From: Marinomonas maritima
Lineage (GTDB): Bacteria; Pseudomonadota; Gammaproteobacteria; Pseudomonadales; Marinomonadaceae
Assembly (NCBI RefSeq): GCF_024435075.2
Contig: NZ_JAMZEG020000004.1
Span: 182,501-227,500, forward strand
Direction of reading: 5' to 3'
DNA: 45,000 nucleotides
Made by a program: the position numbers and the translations under genes. The notes beneath the pieces were generated by a model. That model was not told the DNA's origin. It did no database searches and was given only the letters and a program-made list of their open reading frames with translations. Shown here piece after piece: positions 1-7,341 of this stretch. The stretch's first letter is position 1. Each line of letters opens with the position of its first letter.

Positions 1-125
1 TCCTACGCGTTACTCACCCGTCCGCCGCTCGTCAGCAGGAGCAAGCTCCCCTGTTACCGCTCGACTTGCATGTGTTAAGCCTGCCGCCAGCGTTCAATCT
101 GAGCCATGATCAAACTCTTCAGTTA
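1..125 (-). rRNA. 16S rRNA, 5' end (partial)
   Basis: The minus strand reads the universal start of bacterial 16S rRNA (AGAGTTTGATCATGGCTCAG), followed by the conserved sequence through the first variable helix to GAGTAACGCG at the window edge. By comparison with the E. coli 5' end the mature RNA should begin near position 125. The gene leaves the window to the left, so only about 125 nucleotides are visible. Confidence 0.97.
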
Positions 126-427
126 AAAGTTTGCTCACTCAAATCTTATTACACTAACTATAACTTAATCGATCCGTCATCCCGAAGAACAACAAATCAA
201 CATAAAGCGATTGCCGTGCAGACTCTCGTAAGACTTCAATTTTTTTGATCAACTACATCTCGGCAAAGCCGGTCTGCGATGATCTTCTGAAGCCTCTAGC
301 GAGCGCCCACACAAATTATCTGATTATCTATTTTAAAGAGCGTGCCAACTTAAAATAAGCCACCTTCTATTAAGAAGTTAACCTGAACATCGTCTTCGTT
401 GTTGTGAAGCGTTGTCCGTGTCAGCGA
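126..427 (-). other. rrn leader region upstream of 16S
   Basis: About 300 bases between the predicted transcription start and mature 16S form the transcribed leader of the rRNA operon. It contains a boxA-type antitermination element, listed separately. I see no credible gene in the stretch 126-548. The short plus-strand reading frame at 66-248 overlaps the 16S gene and is spurious. Confidence 0.75.
330..341 (-). promoter_or_regulatory. boxA antitermination element of the rrn leader
   Basis: The minus strand reads GCTCTTTAAAAT, close to the E. coli rrn boxA TGCTCTTTAACAA, about 200 nt upstream of the 16S gene. In rRNA operons boxA RNA is bound by NusB/NusE to protect transcription from Rho. 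The assignment rests on match and position only. Confidence 0.75.
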
Positions 428-433
428 GGGCGT

Positions 434-461
434 ATATTAAGGATCTACAGATATTGTGCAA
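434..461 (-). promoter_or_regulatory. rrn operon promoter (P1-like)
   Basis: On the minus strand a -35 hexamer TTGCAC (456-461) is followed after exactly 16 bases by a -10 hexamer TAATAT (434-439). The bases after it, ACGCCC, resemble the GC-rich discriminator of stringently controlled rRNA promoters. The sequence upstream (about 465-515) is A/T rich, as expected of an UP element. The 16-bp spacing is typical of rrn P1. Transcription should start near 427. Confidence 0.75.
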
Positions 462-533
462 CCCTTTTCCGCCAATTCTTTTGATTAATTCTAAATAAAA
501 ACAACATCGTTCGATAAATGATCTAATTTGGTG

Positions 534-560
534 GTATTTGATTATTATCTAATCAAATAC
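534..560. repeat. Perfect 11-bp inverted repeat over the sfsA stop codon
   Basis: GTATTTGATTA at 534-544 and its exact complement at 550-560 flank a 5-base loop. The right arm includes the last codons of sfsA (Val-Phe-Asp-stop). There is no T run after it on the minus strand, so it is at best a weak terminator or an mRNA 3'-end stabilising hairpin for sfsA. Confidence 0.5.
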
Positions 561-1265
561 AGGCATTAACACAGGAACACGAGCTAAAACCGTCATCTCA
601 TTTTGATTAATTGTCACATTATAAGCCAACACCTCAACCCCTCTAGCGATAACTTCTTCAAATGCTTTCGCATACTTTTCATCAATATGCGCCGCGGGCG
701 TAACAGAATCGATGCCTGTATGGCTCACACAAAAGAACATAACCGCGCGATGCCCTTCTTCTACCATTTTTGCCAACTCATAGAAATGCTTACGCCCACG
801 CCCCGTTACCGCATCAGGAAAATAACCACGCCCGTCTTCTTCTAATAAAGTAACGTTTTTCACCTCGACATAGCACTTACGACCATCTTCACCCGTCAGC
901 AGCCAATCAATACGACTTTTCTCGCCATACTTCACTTCGGCTTTTTGCTCGGCGTAACCCGAAAGCTCTTTTATCACGTCATTGGCAATCGCCTCACCCA
1001 CTAATTTGTTCGGATAACCCGTATTAATGCAAGCCAAATACTTTTCATCTACCTCGACCAATTCCCACGTATAAGCCAGTTTGCGCTTCGGGTTATTGCT
1101 CTTAGACAACCAAACCCGAGCACCATCTTGCTGACAGCGCTTCATTGACCCCGTATTCGGGCAATGAGCAACGACGACGTCGCCATTCGGCAACTGGATA
1201 TCTGATAAAAACCGTTTATAACGCTTTATCAATTTCCCTTCTATTAAAGGAGTTGGAAATTTCAC
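549..1265 (-). CDS. sfsA: SfsA, sugar fermentation stimulation protein homolog
   Basis: The 238-residue protein has the usual SfsA length and recognisable family blocks: an N-terminal OB-like part with AHCPNTGSM near residue 33, and a nuclease-like core with ArgIleAspTrpLeu followed by CYVEVKNVTL. This D...ExK arrangement resembles PD-(D/E)XK nucleases. E. coli SfsA was described as a DNA-binding protein affecting maltose gene expression; its exact role is unsettled. Translation starts at a GTG with GGAG 8 bases upstream. Before the island inserted, the gene would have lain directly downstream of guaA, separated by the terminator at 1305-1337. Confidence 0.95.
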   Translation of the reverse strand: MKFPTPLIEGKLIKRYKRFLSDIQLPNGDVVVAHCPNTGSMKRCQQDGARVWLSKSNNPKRKLAYTWELVEVDEKYLACINTGYPNKLVGEAIANDVIKELSGYAEQKAEVKYGEKSRIDWLLTGEDGRKCYVEVKNVTLLEEDGRGYFPDAVTGRGRKHFYELAKMVEEGHRAVMFFCVSHTGIDSVTPAAHIDEKYAKAFEEVIARGVEVLAYNVTINQNEMTVLARVPVLMPVFD

Positions 1266-1304
1266 AACAACGCTCCACTATTGTGTTGAAATCAATACAA
1301 ATAA

Positions 1305-1337
1305 AAACGGCCCTTTTTACGATAAAGAGAGCCGTTT
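1305..1337 (-). terminator. Rho-independent terminator, probably the original guaA terminator
   Basis: The minus strand forms a 14-bp stem with one mismatch and one G-T pair (AAACGGC... paired with ...GCCGTTT), a 5-base loop, and then TTTTTATTT. It sits 24 bases beyond the distal att repeat. In the empty-site chromosome it would therefore fall about two dozen bases after the guaA stop codon. It now terminates transcription leaving the island toward sfsA. Confidence 0.85.
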
Positions 1338-1360
1338 CATTAGATCATTTATTGAGTAAA

Positions 1361-1374
1361 AATTATTCCCACTC
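1361..1374. repeat. Distal att direct repeat of the guaA island
   Basis: AATTATTCCCACTC here is identical to the sequence at the guaA stop codon (5680-5693). On the minus strand it reads GAGTGGGAATAATT, the codons Glu-Trp-Glu-stop. Beyond the identical core, the next seven bases still agree at four positions (A, T, G and T), as expected if the island's att site mimics the end of guaA. Confidence 0.85.
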
Positions 1375-1410
1375 TATCGTTAACGAGAGCCGCAAGCCCT
1401 TTAAATACGC

Positions 1411-1602
1411 CTACTTGGTACTTGGCTCTGTCGTAATACCATTATTAGTACCATGTTCAGCGCTTTGTTTGGCCTTTTCTTCACGACGACGCTTCAACTC
1501 AGCACGTGCCCAAGCAGAGGACTCGGCCATATCGCGGCGGAGTTCATACATCTCTTCTACAGTGAGCAATCTAGCTCTTGATTCACTAGATAAGTTACCC
1601 AT
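1411..1602 (-). CDS. Small charged protein of unknown function (island cargo)
   Basis: A 63-residue protein I do not recognise. It has a good start (ATG with GGAGAAG just upstream). It is dominated by a predicted amphipathic helix rich in Arg, Glu and Lys (about residues 8-48, with ELKRRREEKAKQ) and ends in a polar, probably disordered tail. There is no signal peptide or membrane segment. It lies 69 bases downstream of the two-gene operon 2738-1672 on the same strand and may be its third gene. After its TAG stop the frame stays open into the att repeat; this is a by-product of the guaA-like att sequence. It is a plausible coding gene, but not certain. Confidence 0.6.
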   Translation of the reverse strand: MGNLSSESRARLLTVEEMYELRRDMAESSAWARAELKRRREEKAKQSAEHGTNNGITTEPSTK

Positions 1603-1671
1603 GACTTCTCCGAGCTAGCAATCACATTAGTCAGCAGATAGGTATAAAGTCTTAACGGGGCTTCAAAAATA

Positions 1672-2070
1672 TTAATAACTAAGAACTAGTATTTCATCGT
1701 CTAAAACCTCAGCAGTTACAGAGCCATCTTCACTAACGAAAAGCTTCGAAGACACCAAGTCGGGATTAAAACCAACCATAGTCAGGCTTTCCTCTATAGC
1801 CTCTCTATCTGACTCCATCAACACTTGATCAAACATGAGAGCCTCTCTAATTGGACCGTTATCTCCAAAGGTATATTTATATAACTTTGGCTTTTGAGGC
1901 AGTGTTTCTACAATCTGCTCTACCGAGTCACTGGCCATGAAATAATATGAAAAACTGCCAAGATTCGTCTGATAGTTCTCAGAAAAAGCCAGTTTAAGAA
2001 GGTAAAATCCAAACATTGAAACACTAAGCAATAGTATTAGAGCCGTCGAATACAAATATTTCTTTCTCAT
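1672..2070 (-). CDS. Small membrane-anchored protein of unknown function (island cargo)
   Basis: A 132-residue protein with a basic start (MRKKYLYS) and one hydrophobic segment at about residues 6-28, then a soluble domain of about 100 residues. It is most simply read as a single-pass, N-in protein with the soluble part in the periplasm. There is no lipobox. Its ATG overlaps the stop of the 223-residue gene upstream (ATGA), so the two are probably translationally coupled and may work together. I recognise no family motif. The A/T-rich sequence differs from the housekeeping genes nearby and fits horizontal acquisition. Confidence 0.7.
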   Translation of the reverse strand: MRKKYLYSTALILLLSVSMFGFYLLKLAFSENYQTNLGSFSYYFMASDSVEQIVETLPQKPKLYKYTFGDNGPIREALMFDQVLMESDREAIEESLTMVGFNPDLVSSKLFVSEDGSVTAEVLDDEILVLSY

Positions 2071-2738
2071 TTAAGAACCTCGAAAAGGCCATCAGCCTTA
2101 GAAATATTGATCGTATTTAAAAAGCTTGGCAGATTTTTCTGATCAGGTTGCCCTCTTAAATCTAACGGGAACAAATATGGCTTTATCGTCTTATTTTTGC
2201 GCTCACCTACAGGGCCGTAAGTGTCCCAAATTTTCAGAGCTGGGTCTTTTTCAATTGGCTCACATAGTTCAATATAATCAGTAGATGGATCAATTGATCG
2301 GTAGACAGATATGAGATTTGAAATCAAATCTTCTGCACTAAACCCACTATTAGTTACGTTTCTGAAAATCCAATTGCCCTGCAAAGCTTCAAAATCATGT
2401 GATACATCGAGAACAATGGACATAAATACCGATTTTTTTTGCGATAGGTTAAGCCCTTTTTGTATAGAGTACCTCTTTTTAATTCCTACTGAGATATTTC
2501 TTTTTAGAGCTGACATTTTTTGATGGTAAGACACAATAAAATCATCGCCACCAGAAGCAGACTCAGAGCTCTCCCTAAGTATTTTTTTCCAGAGATAAAG
2601 AGCCCCATCTCCTCTTCCATTACTAGGGTATGCATGCCCGAGATCTATCCAGCCACACTGTTTGGTGTAGATAAGACCGTATTTTGTATCATCAAATGAA
2701 TAATCACTTTTTCCTATGATGTCTCCGCGACTAGACAT
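2067..2738 (-). CDS. Protein of unknown function (island cargo, first gene of a coupled pair)
   Basis: A 223-residue protein with no signal peptide or membrane segment. AAGGAAG lies 9 bases before the ATG. Visible blocks include GLIYTKQCGWIDLGHAYPS near residue 26 and, in the second half, SAEDLISNLISVYR, which looks helical. The paired Trp-Ile-Asp-Leu-Gly-His block suggests a conserved core, but I cannot name the family or an activity. It is the leading gene of the island cargo, 86 bases downstream (in transcription) of the inserted IS3 element, so the IS may have displaced its original promoter. Coupling to a membrane-anchored partner suggests a two-component effector or immunity-like arrangement; this is inference only. 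Confidence 0.7.
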   Translation of the reverse strand: MSSRGDIIGKSDYSFDDTKYGLIYTKQCGWIDLGHAYPSNGRGDGALYLWKKILRESSESASGGDDFIVSYHQKMSALKRNISVGIKKRYSIQKGLNLSQKKSVFMSIVLDVSHDFEALQGNWIFRNVTNSGFSAEDLISNLISVYRSIDPSTDYIELCEPIEKDPALKIWDTYGPVGERKNKTIKPYLFPLDLRGQPDQKNLPSFLNTINISKADGLFEVLK

Positions 2739-2823
2739 AAAAAACTACTTCCTTGCTTGAATTTTTGTCACATGTAAATCTCATAGGCAATTCTAGTCAA
2801 TACCTGCATTAACAAACCCCAAA

Positions 2824-2849
2824 ATGGTATGGACCCAGTTTCCTAGACA
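2824..2849 (+). repeat. Left terminal inverted repeat of the IS3-family element
   Basis: Reads ATGGTATGGACCCAGTTTCC followed by TAGACA. It pairs with 4034-4059 with three mismatches (position 15 and positions 19-20). Confidence 0.9.
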
Positions 2850-3667
2850 GTTTCTAGCTCCGTAAAATATCGCTTCTCATATTGCAGTGGCGATAATCCA
2901 TTATTTGATCCATGGTGACGCTTTGGATTATAAAAGCATTCGATATAATCAAAAATCTCTGAGCGAGCATCGCTTCTTGTTTTGTAGGTTCGATTGCGCA
3001 CTCTTTCTTTTTTTAACAATGAGAAAAAGCTTTCCGCAACGGCATTATCATGGCAGTTACCACGACGACTCATACTGGCTTCCAGATTATTATCTTTTAA
3101 GAAGGTTTGCCAATCTTTCGAGGTATATTGAGCCCCTTGATCTGAGTGTACTAGTACTCTTTTTGTGGGGCGTCGTCGCCAAATAGCCATGAGTAAAGCA
3201 TCAATAACGGACTCCGCTGTCGCCCTTGATCTCATCGACCATCCTACGATCAATCTAGAAAATAGATCAACAGCGACGGTCACGTAAAGCCAGCCTTCTT
3301 TTGTCCGGATGTACGTAAAATCGGTTACCCATACTTGATCTGGTTCTGGGACAATAAACTCTCTATTTAGTGTATTGGGGGCCGTGTTACGCTCAGAACC
3401 ACTATAAAAAACAGGGCGACGTTTGTAGCCTATTAGCGCTTTTAGACCCTCACGGCGCATTACCCTTAGCACTCGATTCTTCCCACAAGACTTACCTTCT
3501 CCTTTTAGGTCTTTGGTGATATTGCGGTAGCCGTAAACACAACCACTCTCAAGCCAGTGCGTTTTAATGTCGATGGCAAGTTGGTCATCTTCTTGTTCTC
3601 GTCGACTTTTTGGACAACTTAGCCAAGCATAAAAACCGCTCCTATGGACTTGCAGCGTTCGACACAA
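2843..3667 (-). CDS. IS3-family transposase OrfB (DDE integrase domain)
   Basis: The 274 residues from the first ATG hold an HTH_21-like region (about 20-80) followed by an rve integrase core. The DDE residues are visible: Asp in VWVTDFTYI, Asp in HSDQGAQY and Glu in NAVAESFFSLLKKE. The frame is open upstream of this ATG to at least 3721 and reads KYTFIKSRLHDYS, which is typical OrfB sequence. The functional product is therefore almost certainly OrfAB made by -1 frameshifting, not a protein starting at 3667. It is in the -1 frame relative to orfA. The stop codon lies just inside the left inverted repeat. Confidence 0.95.
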   Translation of the reverse strand: MCRTLQVHRSGFYAWLSCPKSRREQEDDQLAIDIKTHWLESGCVYGYRNITKDLKGEGKSCGKNRVLRVMRREGLKALIGYKRRPVFYSGSERNTAPNTLNREFIVPEPDQVWVTDFTYIRTKEGWLYVTVAVDLFSRLIVGWSMRSRATAESVIDALLMAIWRRRPTKRVLVHSDQGAQYTSKDWQTFLKDNNLEASMSRRGNCHDNAVAESFFSLLKKERVRNRTYKTRSDARSEIFDYIECFYNPKRHHGSNNGLSPLQYEKRYFTELETV

Positions 3668-3699
3668 GACAACAATAGAATAGTCATGGAGCCGTGATT

Positions 3700-3993
3700 T
3701 TATGAACGTGTACTTTTCTTTGACTCCCCGGCAAAGTACACGGCGGCCTCCTTTAGAATGTCCCTCTCTTCGGTCACCCGTTTAAGTTCAGCTTTGAGTT
3801 GCTGAATCTCCGACAGAGCTGAATCGTCCGCTTTTCTATTCGCTTCAGGTTTGCTGTATCGGGCAATCCAATCATGCATACTTTTGTAACTAACGCCAAG
3901 TCGCTCAGCCACTTCTGCAATCTTATAGCCGCGCTCAGTGACTTGTTTAACGGCTTCAATTTTGAACTCATCGGTATAACGTTTTCCACTCAT
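3700..3993 (-). CDS. IS3-family transposase OrfA (helix-turn-helix)
   Basis: A 97-residue protein starting MSGKRYTDEFKIEAV, the usual OrfA opening. A helix-turn-helix (about residues 20-50, with AEVAERLGVSYKSMHDWI) binds the terminal repeats. A leucine-zipper-like coiled coil follows (about 60-90). GAGGTG lies 5-6 bases before the ATG. The last codons contain the slippery sequence that shifts ribosomes into orfB. Confidence 0.93.
   Translation of the reverse strand: MSGKRYTDEFKIEAVKQVTERGYKIAEVAERLGVSYKSMHDWIARYSKPEANRKADDSALSEIQQLKAELKRVTEERDILKEAAVYFAGESKKSTRS
3713..3721 (-). promoter_or_regulatory. Probable programmed -1 frameshift site of the IS3-family element
   Basis: The minus strand reads AAAGAAAAG near the end of orfA. 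An A-rich run ending in G is where IS3-family elements shift to the -1 frame. The orfB frame is exactly -1 relative to orfA and is open through this point. Confidence 0.65.
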
Positions 3994-4033
3994 AATTCAC
4001 CTCATGTTTACCTATTATTATATAGCTATGAGA

Positions 4034-4059
4034 TGTCTATTAAAGTGGGTCCATACCAT
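4034..4059 (-). repeat. Right terminal inverted repeat of the IS3-family element
   Basis: Read on the minus strand it starts ATGGTATGGACCCACTTTAA and continues TAGACA, matching the left end at 23 of 26 positions. It lies about 40 bases upstream of the orfA start and usually carries part of its promoter. Confidence 0.9.
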
Positions 4060-4173
4060 CTTCATATATCACCTTAGATACAAAACCACCCATAAATGGG
4101 TCTTGGCCTAAGGCCGTATGCTCAGGGCTTCTCGTTTTGCTCTTTTAACTACTTGAAAGCACAACTTTTAACA

Positions 4174-5376
4174 TTATTTAATATGATTATCACCAACCCA
4201 CTCATCAATCATATCCGCCCAATCCTGCAACATGGCCGCGCGCTGCTCTCGGTACTCGGCTTTGTTGTAGATGGCTCTGACGCCTTTCTGTTCATGGGCT
4301 AGACATTTCTCGATCCAGTCACTGTTATAACCCGCTTCATGGAGCAAGGTGCTTGCTGTGCGGCGTAGGTCGTGTGGGCCGAACTTTTCCATCGGTATAC
4401 CGTCTTTTTGAGCAGCCTGGAAGGTGTATTTCAGCACCAGATTGATCGTGGCATTACTCATAGGTTGGTCAGTGTCGTAGCGAGACGGTAAAACATATTC
4501 TGAGCCGCCAGCAAAAGTCTTTAACGCAATCAGTAGATCTAATGCTTGTCGTGATAGGAACACCAGGTGAGGTTTACGGCGTTTCATACGCTCTTTAGGA
4601 ATACTCCAAAGGGCTTCGCTAAAGTTGATCTCACTCCATTTCGCTTGGCACAGTTCCCCTTTTCGCACCATGGTGAGTAATAGTAATTTGGCCGCTGCGC
4701 GGTTAACTGGACTGGTACCAACTTTCTCCAGGTATTTGTACATCACGCCAATTTCTTCCGGCGAAAGCGAACGGTCCCTCGGCTGAAAACGAGCAATAGA
4801 GTTAGGGCGCACATGATCGGCAGGGTTCTCTACTTTCTGACCACGCTCCATGGCCCAACGAAACACTTGCATGAGTATTTCACGGGCATGTACAGCCGTG
4901 GCCGGCGCACCTCGTTCAACGATTCGATTAGTCAGCATCCGCAAATCTTCATGGGTGATTTCTGTTAGCTGTAGAGTACCGAATTTTGCCTTCAGCTCAC
5001 GCTCGTATACTGAACGACGCATATCACGTGTGGAGTCCGCCATTTGATAACCTCGAAACCACGCCTCCGCCCAAGCCCCAAACGTTGCAGCATCTTTCAC
5101 ACGAGCCTTGCTGCGGGCTTTTTCCTTTGCAGGAGATCTTCCGTTCGAAATAAGTCTCTTCGCCTCTCCAAGCTGTTCACGGGCTTCTGCTAGACTGATG
5201 CCACCATTGCCATAGCGACCAAAGGTAATCGTTTCCTGGCGTCCATTGATTGAATAGTTGTATCGAAAGGACTTAGTACCCGCTGCGGTGACGGCCACGT
5301 ACAGGCCATCACGGTCATTGATTTTGTAGAGTTTATCTTTTGGCTTTAGATTTCTGATCTTGGTATCGGTCAGCAT
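4174..5376 (-). CDS. P4-type tyrosine integrase of the guaA island
   Basis: A 400-residue site-specific recombinase. An N-terminal arm-binding domain of the DUF4102 type (opening MLTDTKIRNLKPKDK, about residues 1-90) is followed by a core-binding SAM-like domain (about 100-190) and a catalytic domain. The catalytic residues are visible: Arg in TMVRKGEL, His-x-x-Arg in GPHDLRRTAS, His in CLAHEQKG and the nucleophile Tyr in RAIYNKAEYR. The ATG at 5376 is preferred over 5385 because AAAGG sits 9 bases before it, whereas it touches the 5385 codon. The gene lies next to guaA and its att repeat, as expected of an integrase that targets this site. It is full length, so the island may still excise. 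Confidence 0.95.
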   Translation of the reverse strand: MLTDTKIRNLKPKDKLYKINDRDGLYVAVTAAGTKSFRYNYSINGRQETITFGRYGNGGISLAEAREQLGEAKRLISNGRSPAKEKARSKARVKDAATFGAWAEAWFRGYQMADSTRDMRRSVYERELKAKFGTLQLTEITHEDLRMLTNRIVERGAPATAVHAREILMQVFRWAMERGQKVENPADHVRPNSIARFQPRDRSLSPEEIGVMYKYLEKVGTSPVNRAAAKLLLLTMVRKGELCQAKWSEINFSEALWSIPKERMKRRKPHLVFLSRQALDLLIALKTFAGGSEYVLPSRYDTDQPMSNATINLVLKYTFQAAQKDGIPMEKFGPHDLRRTASTLLHEAGYNSDWIEKCLAHEQKGVRAIYNKAEYREQRAAMLQDWADMIDEWVGDNHIK

Positions 5377-5400
5377 AGGTATCATCCTTTCTTAATTTTA

Positions 5401-5504
5401 ATACCATGCTGTAAAAACTCTGTTTTTAAAAAGCTTTCTCTTTTACTTTCATATAGTTAGAGAAAACCAATACCATGAGACATGAAAACATTGCGTTATG
5501 GTAT
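5401..5504. repeat. Repeated ATACCAT motifs upstream of the integrase, possible arm sites
   Basis: ATACCAT occurs at 5401-5407 and 5470-5476, and inverted as ATGGTAT at 5498-5504, all between the integrase gene and the att repeat. Integrases of this class bind short repeated arm-type sites on either side of the core. The rest of 5377-5679 holds the integrase promoter region and the terminator at 5614-5635; I see no gene in it. Confidence 0.4.
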
Positions 5505-5613
5505 CGGGATTGAGCATGGCGAGTGGAGAAAATAATACCCACTCCTATACCCCAGTCAAACCGTGCTTGAAGCTGCTAGACAGTGCCAAATGATTTGGCT
5601 GTTAGATAACAAA

Positions 5614-5635
5614 AAGCCCGCTAGAAAGCGGGCTT
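5614..5635 (-). terminator. Rho-independent terminator downstream of guaA, supplied by the island
   Basis: AAGCCCGC (5614-5621) pairs with GCGGGCTT (5628-5635) around a 6-base loop. On the minus strand a T run follows (complement of 5611-5615). It lies 47 bases past the guaA stop, on the island side of the att repeat, and replaces the terminator displaced to 1305-1337. It also keeps guaA transcription from entering the integrase gene. Confidence 0.9.
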
Positions 5636-5679
5636 GAGAGTGTTTATTGCTGTTCAGTGCAAGGTGTTACCTAACGCTG

Positions 5680-5693
5680 AATTATTCCCACTC
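5680..5693. repeat. guaA-proximal att direct repeat
   Basis: AATTATTCCCACTC covers the last codons and stop of guaA and is repeated exactly at 1361-1374. It marks the guaA-side junction of the island. Confidence 0.85.
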
Positions 5694-7259
5694 AATTGTC
5701 GCAGGTGGCTTAGAAGAAACATCGTAAGTCACGCGAGAAATGTGCTCAATCTCATTAATAATGCGACCAGATACCGTTTCCAGCAACTCGTACGGAAGAT
5801 GCGCCCAACGTGCGGTCATGAAATCGATGGTTTCAACGGCGCGCAGTGCAACAACGTATTCGTAACGACGACCGTCACCGACAACGCCAACCGATTTAAC
5901 TGGCAAGAAAACCGCGAACGCTTGGCTCGTCTTGTCGTACCAACCCGATCTGCGTAACTCTTCAATGAAGATAGCGTCCGCACGGCGAAGAATGTCTGCG
6001 TACTCTTTTTTCACTTCACCCAAAATACGAACACCCAGACCAGGCCCCGGGAACGGATGACGATAAACCATGCTGTGTGGCAAACCAAGCGCTACACCCA
6101 GTTTACGCACTTCATCTTTAAACAATTCGCGTAGTGGTTCAACCAACGCCATCTTCATGTCATCAGGCAAACCACCAACATTGTGGTGAGATTTGATAAC
6201 GTGAGCCTTACCTGTTTTAGACGCTGCTGATTCGATCACATCAGGATAAATCGTACCCTGAGCAAGAAACTCAATATTATTCAACTTTGATGATTCTTCA
6301 TCAAAAATCTCAATAAAGCTGTTACCGATAATTTTACGCTTCGCTTCAGGATCGGCTTCGCCTTTCAAACGACCCAAGAAAAGATCTTCAGCATCAACAC
6401 GGATCACTTTCACGCCCATGTTATCTGCGAACATCTTCATCACCTGATCGCCTTCATTCAAACGAAGCAAGCCGTTATCAACAAAAACACAAGTCAACTG
6501 GTCGCCAATTGCTTTATGAAGTAACGCTGCCACAACGGAAGAATCCACACCGCCAGACAGCGCTAACAAAACTTGCTTATCGCCCACTTGCTCACGCATT
6601 CTTTCGATAGCATCGGTAGCAATGTTCGCCGGCGTCCATAACGTATCACAACCACAAATATCCACGATAAAACGCGTTAAAATCGCGCCTCCTTGTAGTG
6701 TGTGCGTTACTTCAGGGTGGAATTGCACACCGTAGAAATGTTTCGTTTCATTTGCCATCGCTGCGATAGCGCAACTTTCTGTCGATGCCATCAAGATAAA
6801 GTCTTTTGGCATCTCAACCACTTTATCGCCGTGGCTCATCCACACATCTAATGACGCAACACCATTATTCGCAACATGATCCTGAATATCATCAAATAAA
6901 GCAGGACCATCGTGTTTACGAATTTGCGCGTAACCAAACTCACGAATCTCAGAACCTTGGACTTTGCCGCCCAACTGCTCCGCCATGGTTTGCATGCCGT
7001 AGCAAATACCAAATACCGGCACGCCCAATGTGAATACCGCTTCTGGAGCACGAGGAGAACCTGGCTCAGGCACGGATTCAGGACCACCAGCAAGGATGAT
7101 ACCCTTTGGATTGAAGTCGATAACCTCTTGATCTTCCATATCAAAAGCACGAACTTCACAATAAACACCAATTTCGCGCACACGGCGTGCAATCAGCTGA
7201 GTGTACTGAGAACCGAAATCAAGAATAAGAATTTTATGAGCGTGGATATCTTGCGACAT
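5682..7259 (-). CDS. guaA: GMP synthase (glutamine-hydrolysing)
   Basis: A 525-residue enzyme converting XMP, glutamine and ATP to GMP. The N-terminal class I glutamine amidotransferase domain (about 1-200) has the nucleophile Cys in VFGICYGMQ and His/Glu in FHPEVTH. The PP-loop ATP pyrophosphatase domain has SGGVDSSV (near residue 235), and the C-terminal dimerisation domain ends in PPATIEWE. The frame extends 25 codons upstream, but the ATG at 7259 fits the family start and has AAGGA in front. It follows guaB in the usual guaBA order with a 130-bp gap that contains a hairpin. Its last codons form the island att site, yet the protein end is canonical. Confidence 0.98.
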   Translation of the reverse strand: MSQDIHAHKILILDFGSQYTQLIARRVREIGVYCEVRAFDMEDQEVIDFNPKGIILAGGPESVPEPGSPRAPEAVFTLGVPVFGICYGMQTMAEQLGGKVQGSEIREFGYAQIRKHDGPALFDDIQDHVANNGVASLDVWMSHGDKVVEMPKDFILMASTESCAIAAMANETKHFYGVQFHPEVTHTLQGGAILTRFIVDICGCDTLWTPANIATDAIERMREQVGDKQVLLALSGGVDSSVVAALLHKAIGDQLTCVFVDNGLLRLNEGDQVMKMFADNMGVKVIRVDAEDLFLGRLKGEADPEAKRKIIGNSFIEIFDEESSKLNNIEFLAQGTIYPDVIESAASKTGKAHVIKSHHNVGGLPDDMKMALVEPLRELFKDEVRKLGVALGLPHSMVYRHPFPGPGLGVRILGEVKKEYADILRRADAIFIEELRRSGWYDKTSQAFAVFLPVKSVGVVGDGRRYEYVVALRAVETIDFMTARWAHLPYELLETVSGRIINEIEHISRVTYDVSSKPPATIEWE

Positions 7260-7341
7260 TATTAGCCATTCCTTCACTCTATTTAAAACAACAAAGCCTT
7301 TTAAATAGAAGTAATCAATAAGTAGTAAAAGCAATAAATAA

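Larger units (their letters stand above)
2824..4059 (-). mobile_element. IS3-family insertion sequence, apparently complete
   Basis: The 1236-bp element carries overlapping-frame orfA and orfB and is bounded by 26-bp imperfect inverted repeats (2824-2849 and 4034-4059, 23 of 26 matching, outer 14 identical). The bases just outside (AAA on the left, CTT on the right) do not match, so no target duplication is visible. Both frames are open and the slippage site is intact, so it could still encode active transposase. It sits inside the guaA island between the integrase and the cargo genes. Confidence 0.92.
1361..5693. mobile_element. Genomic island integrated at the 3' end of guaA
   Basis: A 14-bp direct repeat matching the guaA stop-codon region bounds 4.3 kb that holds a tyrosine integrase next to guaA, an IS3-family element and three small unknown genes. 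The 3' end of guaA is a known integration site for islands with this integrase type. The core crossover leaves the guaA reading frame intact and supplies a new terminator (5614-5635). The three cargo genes and the IS are in the same orientation as the integrase. Apart from the integrase no mobility genes are visible, so it is probably a small or shrunken element. Confidence 0.85.

Noticed and set aside
1363..1410. The frame of the 63-residue gene, after its stop, runs on to Thr-Ile-Glu-Trp-Glu-stop, the same ending as guaA, suggesting a gene fusion or guaA fragment.
   Set aside because: The match is the 14-bp att repeat of the island, and upstream codons do not resemble guaA.
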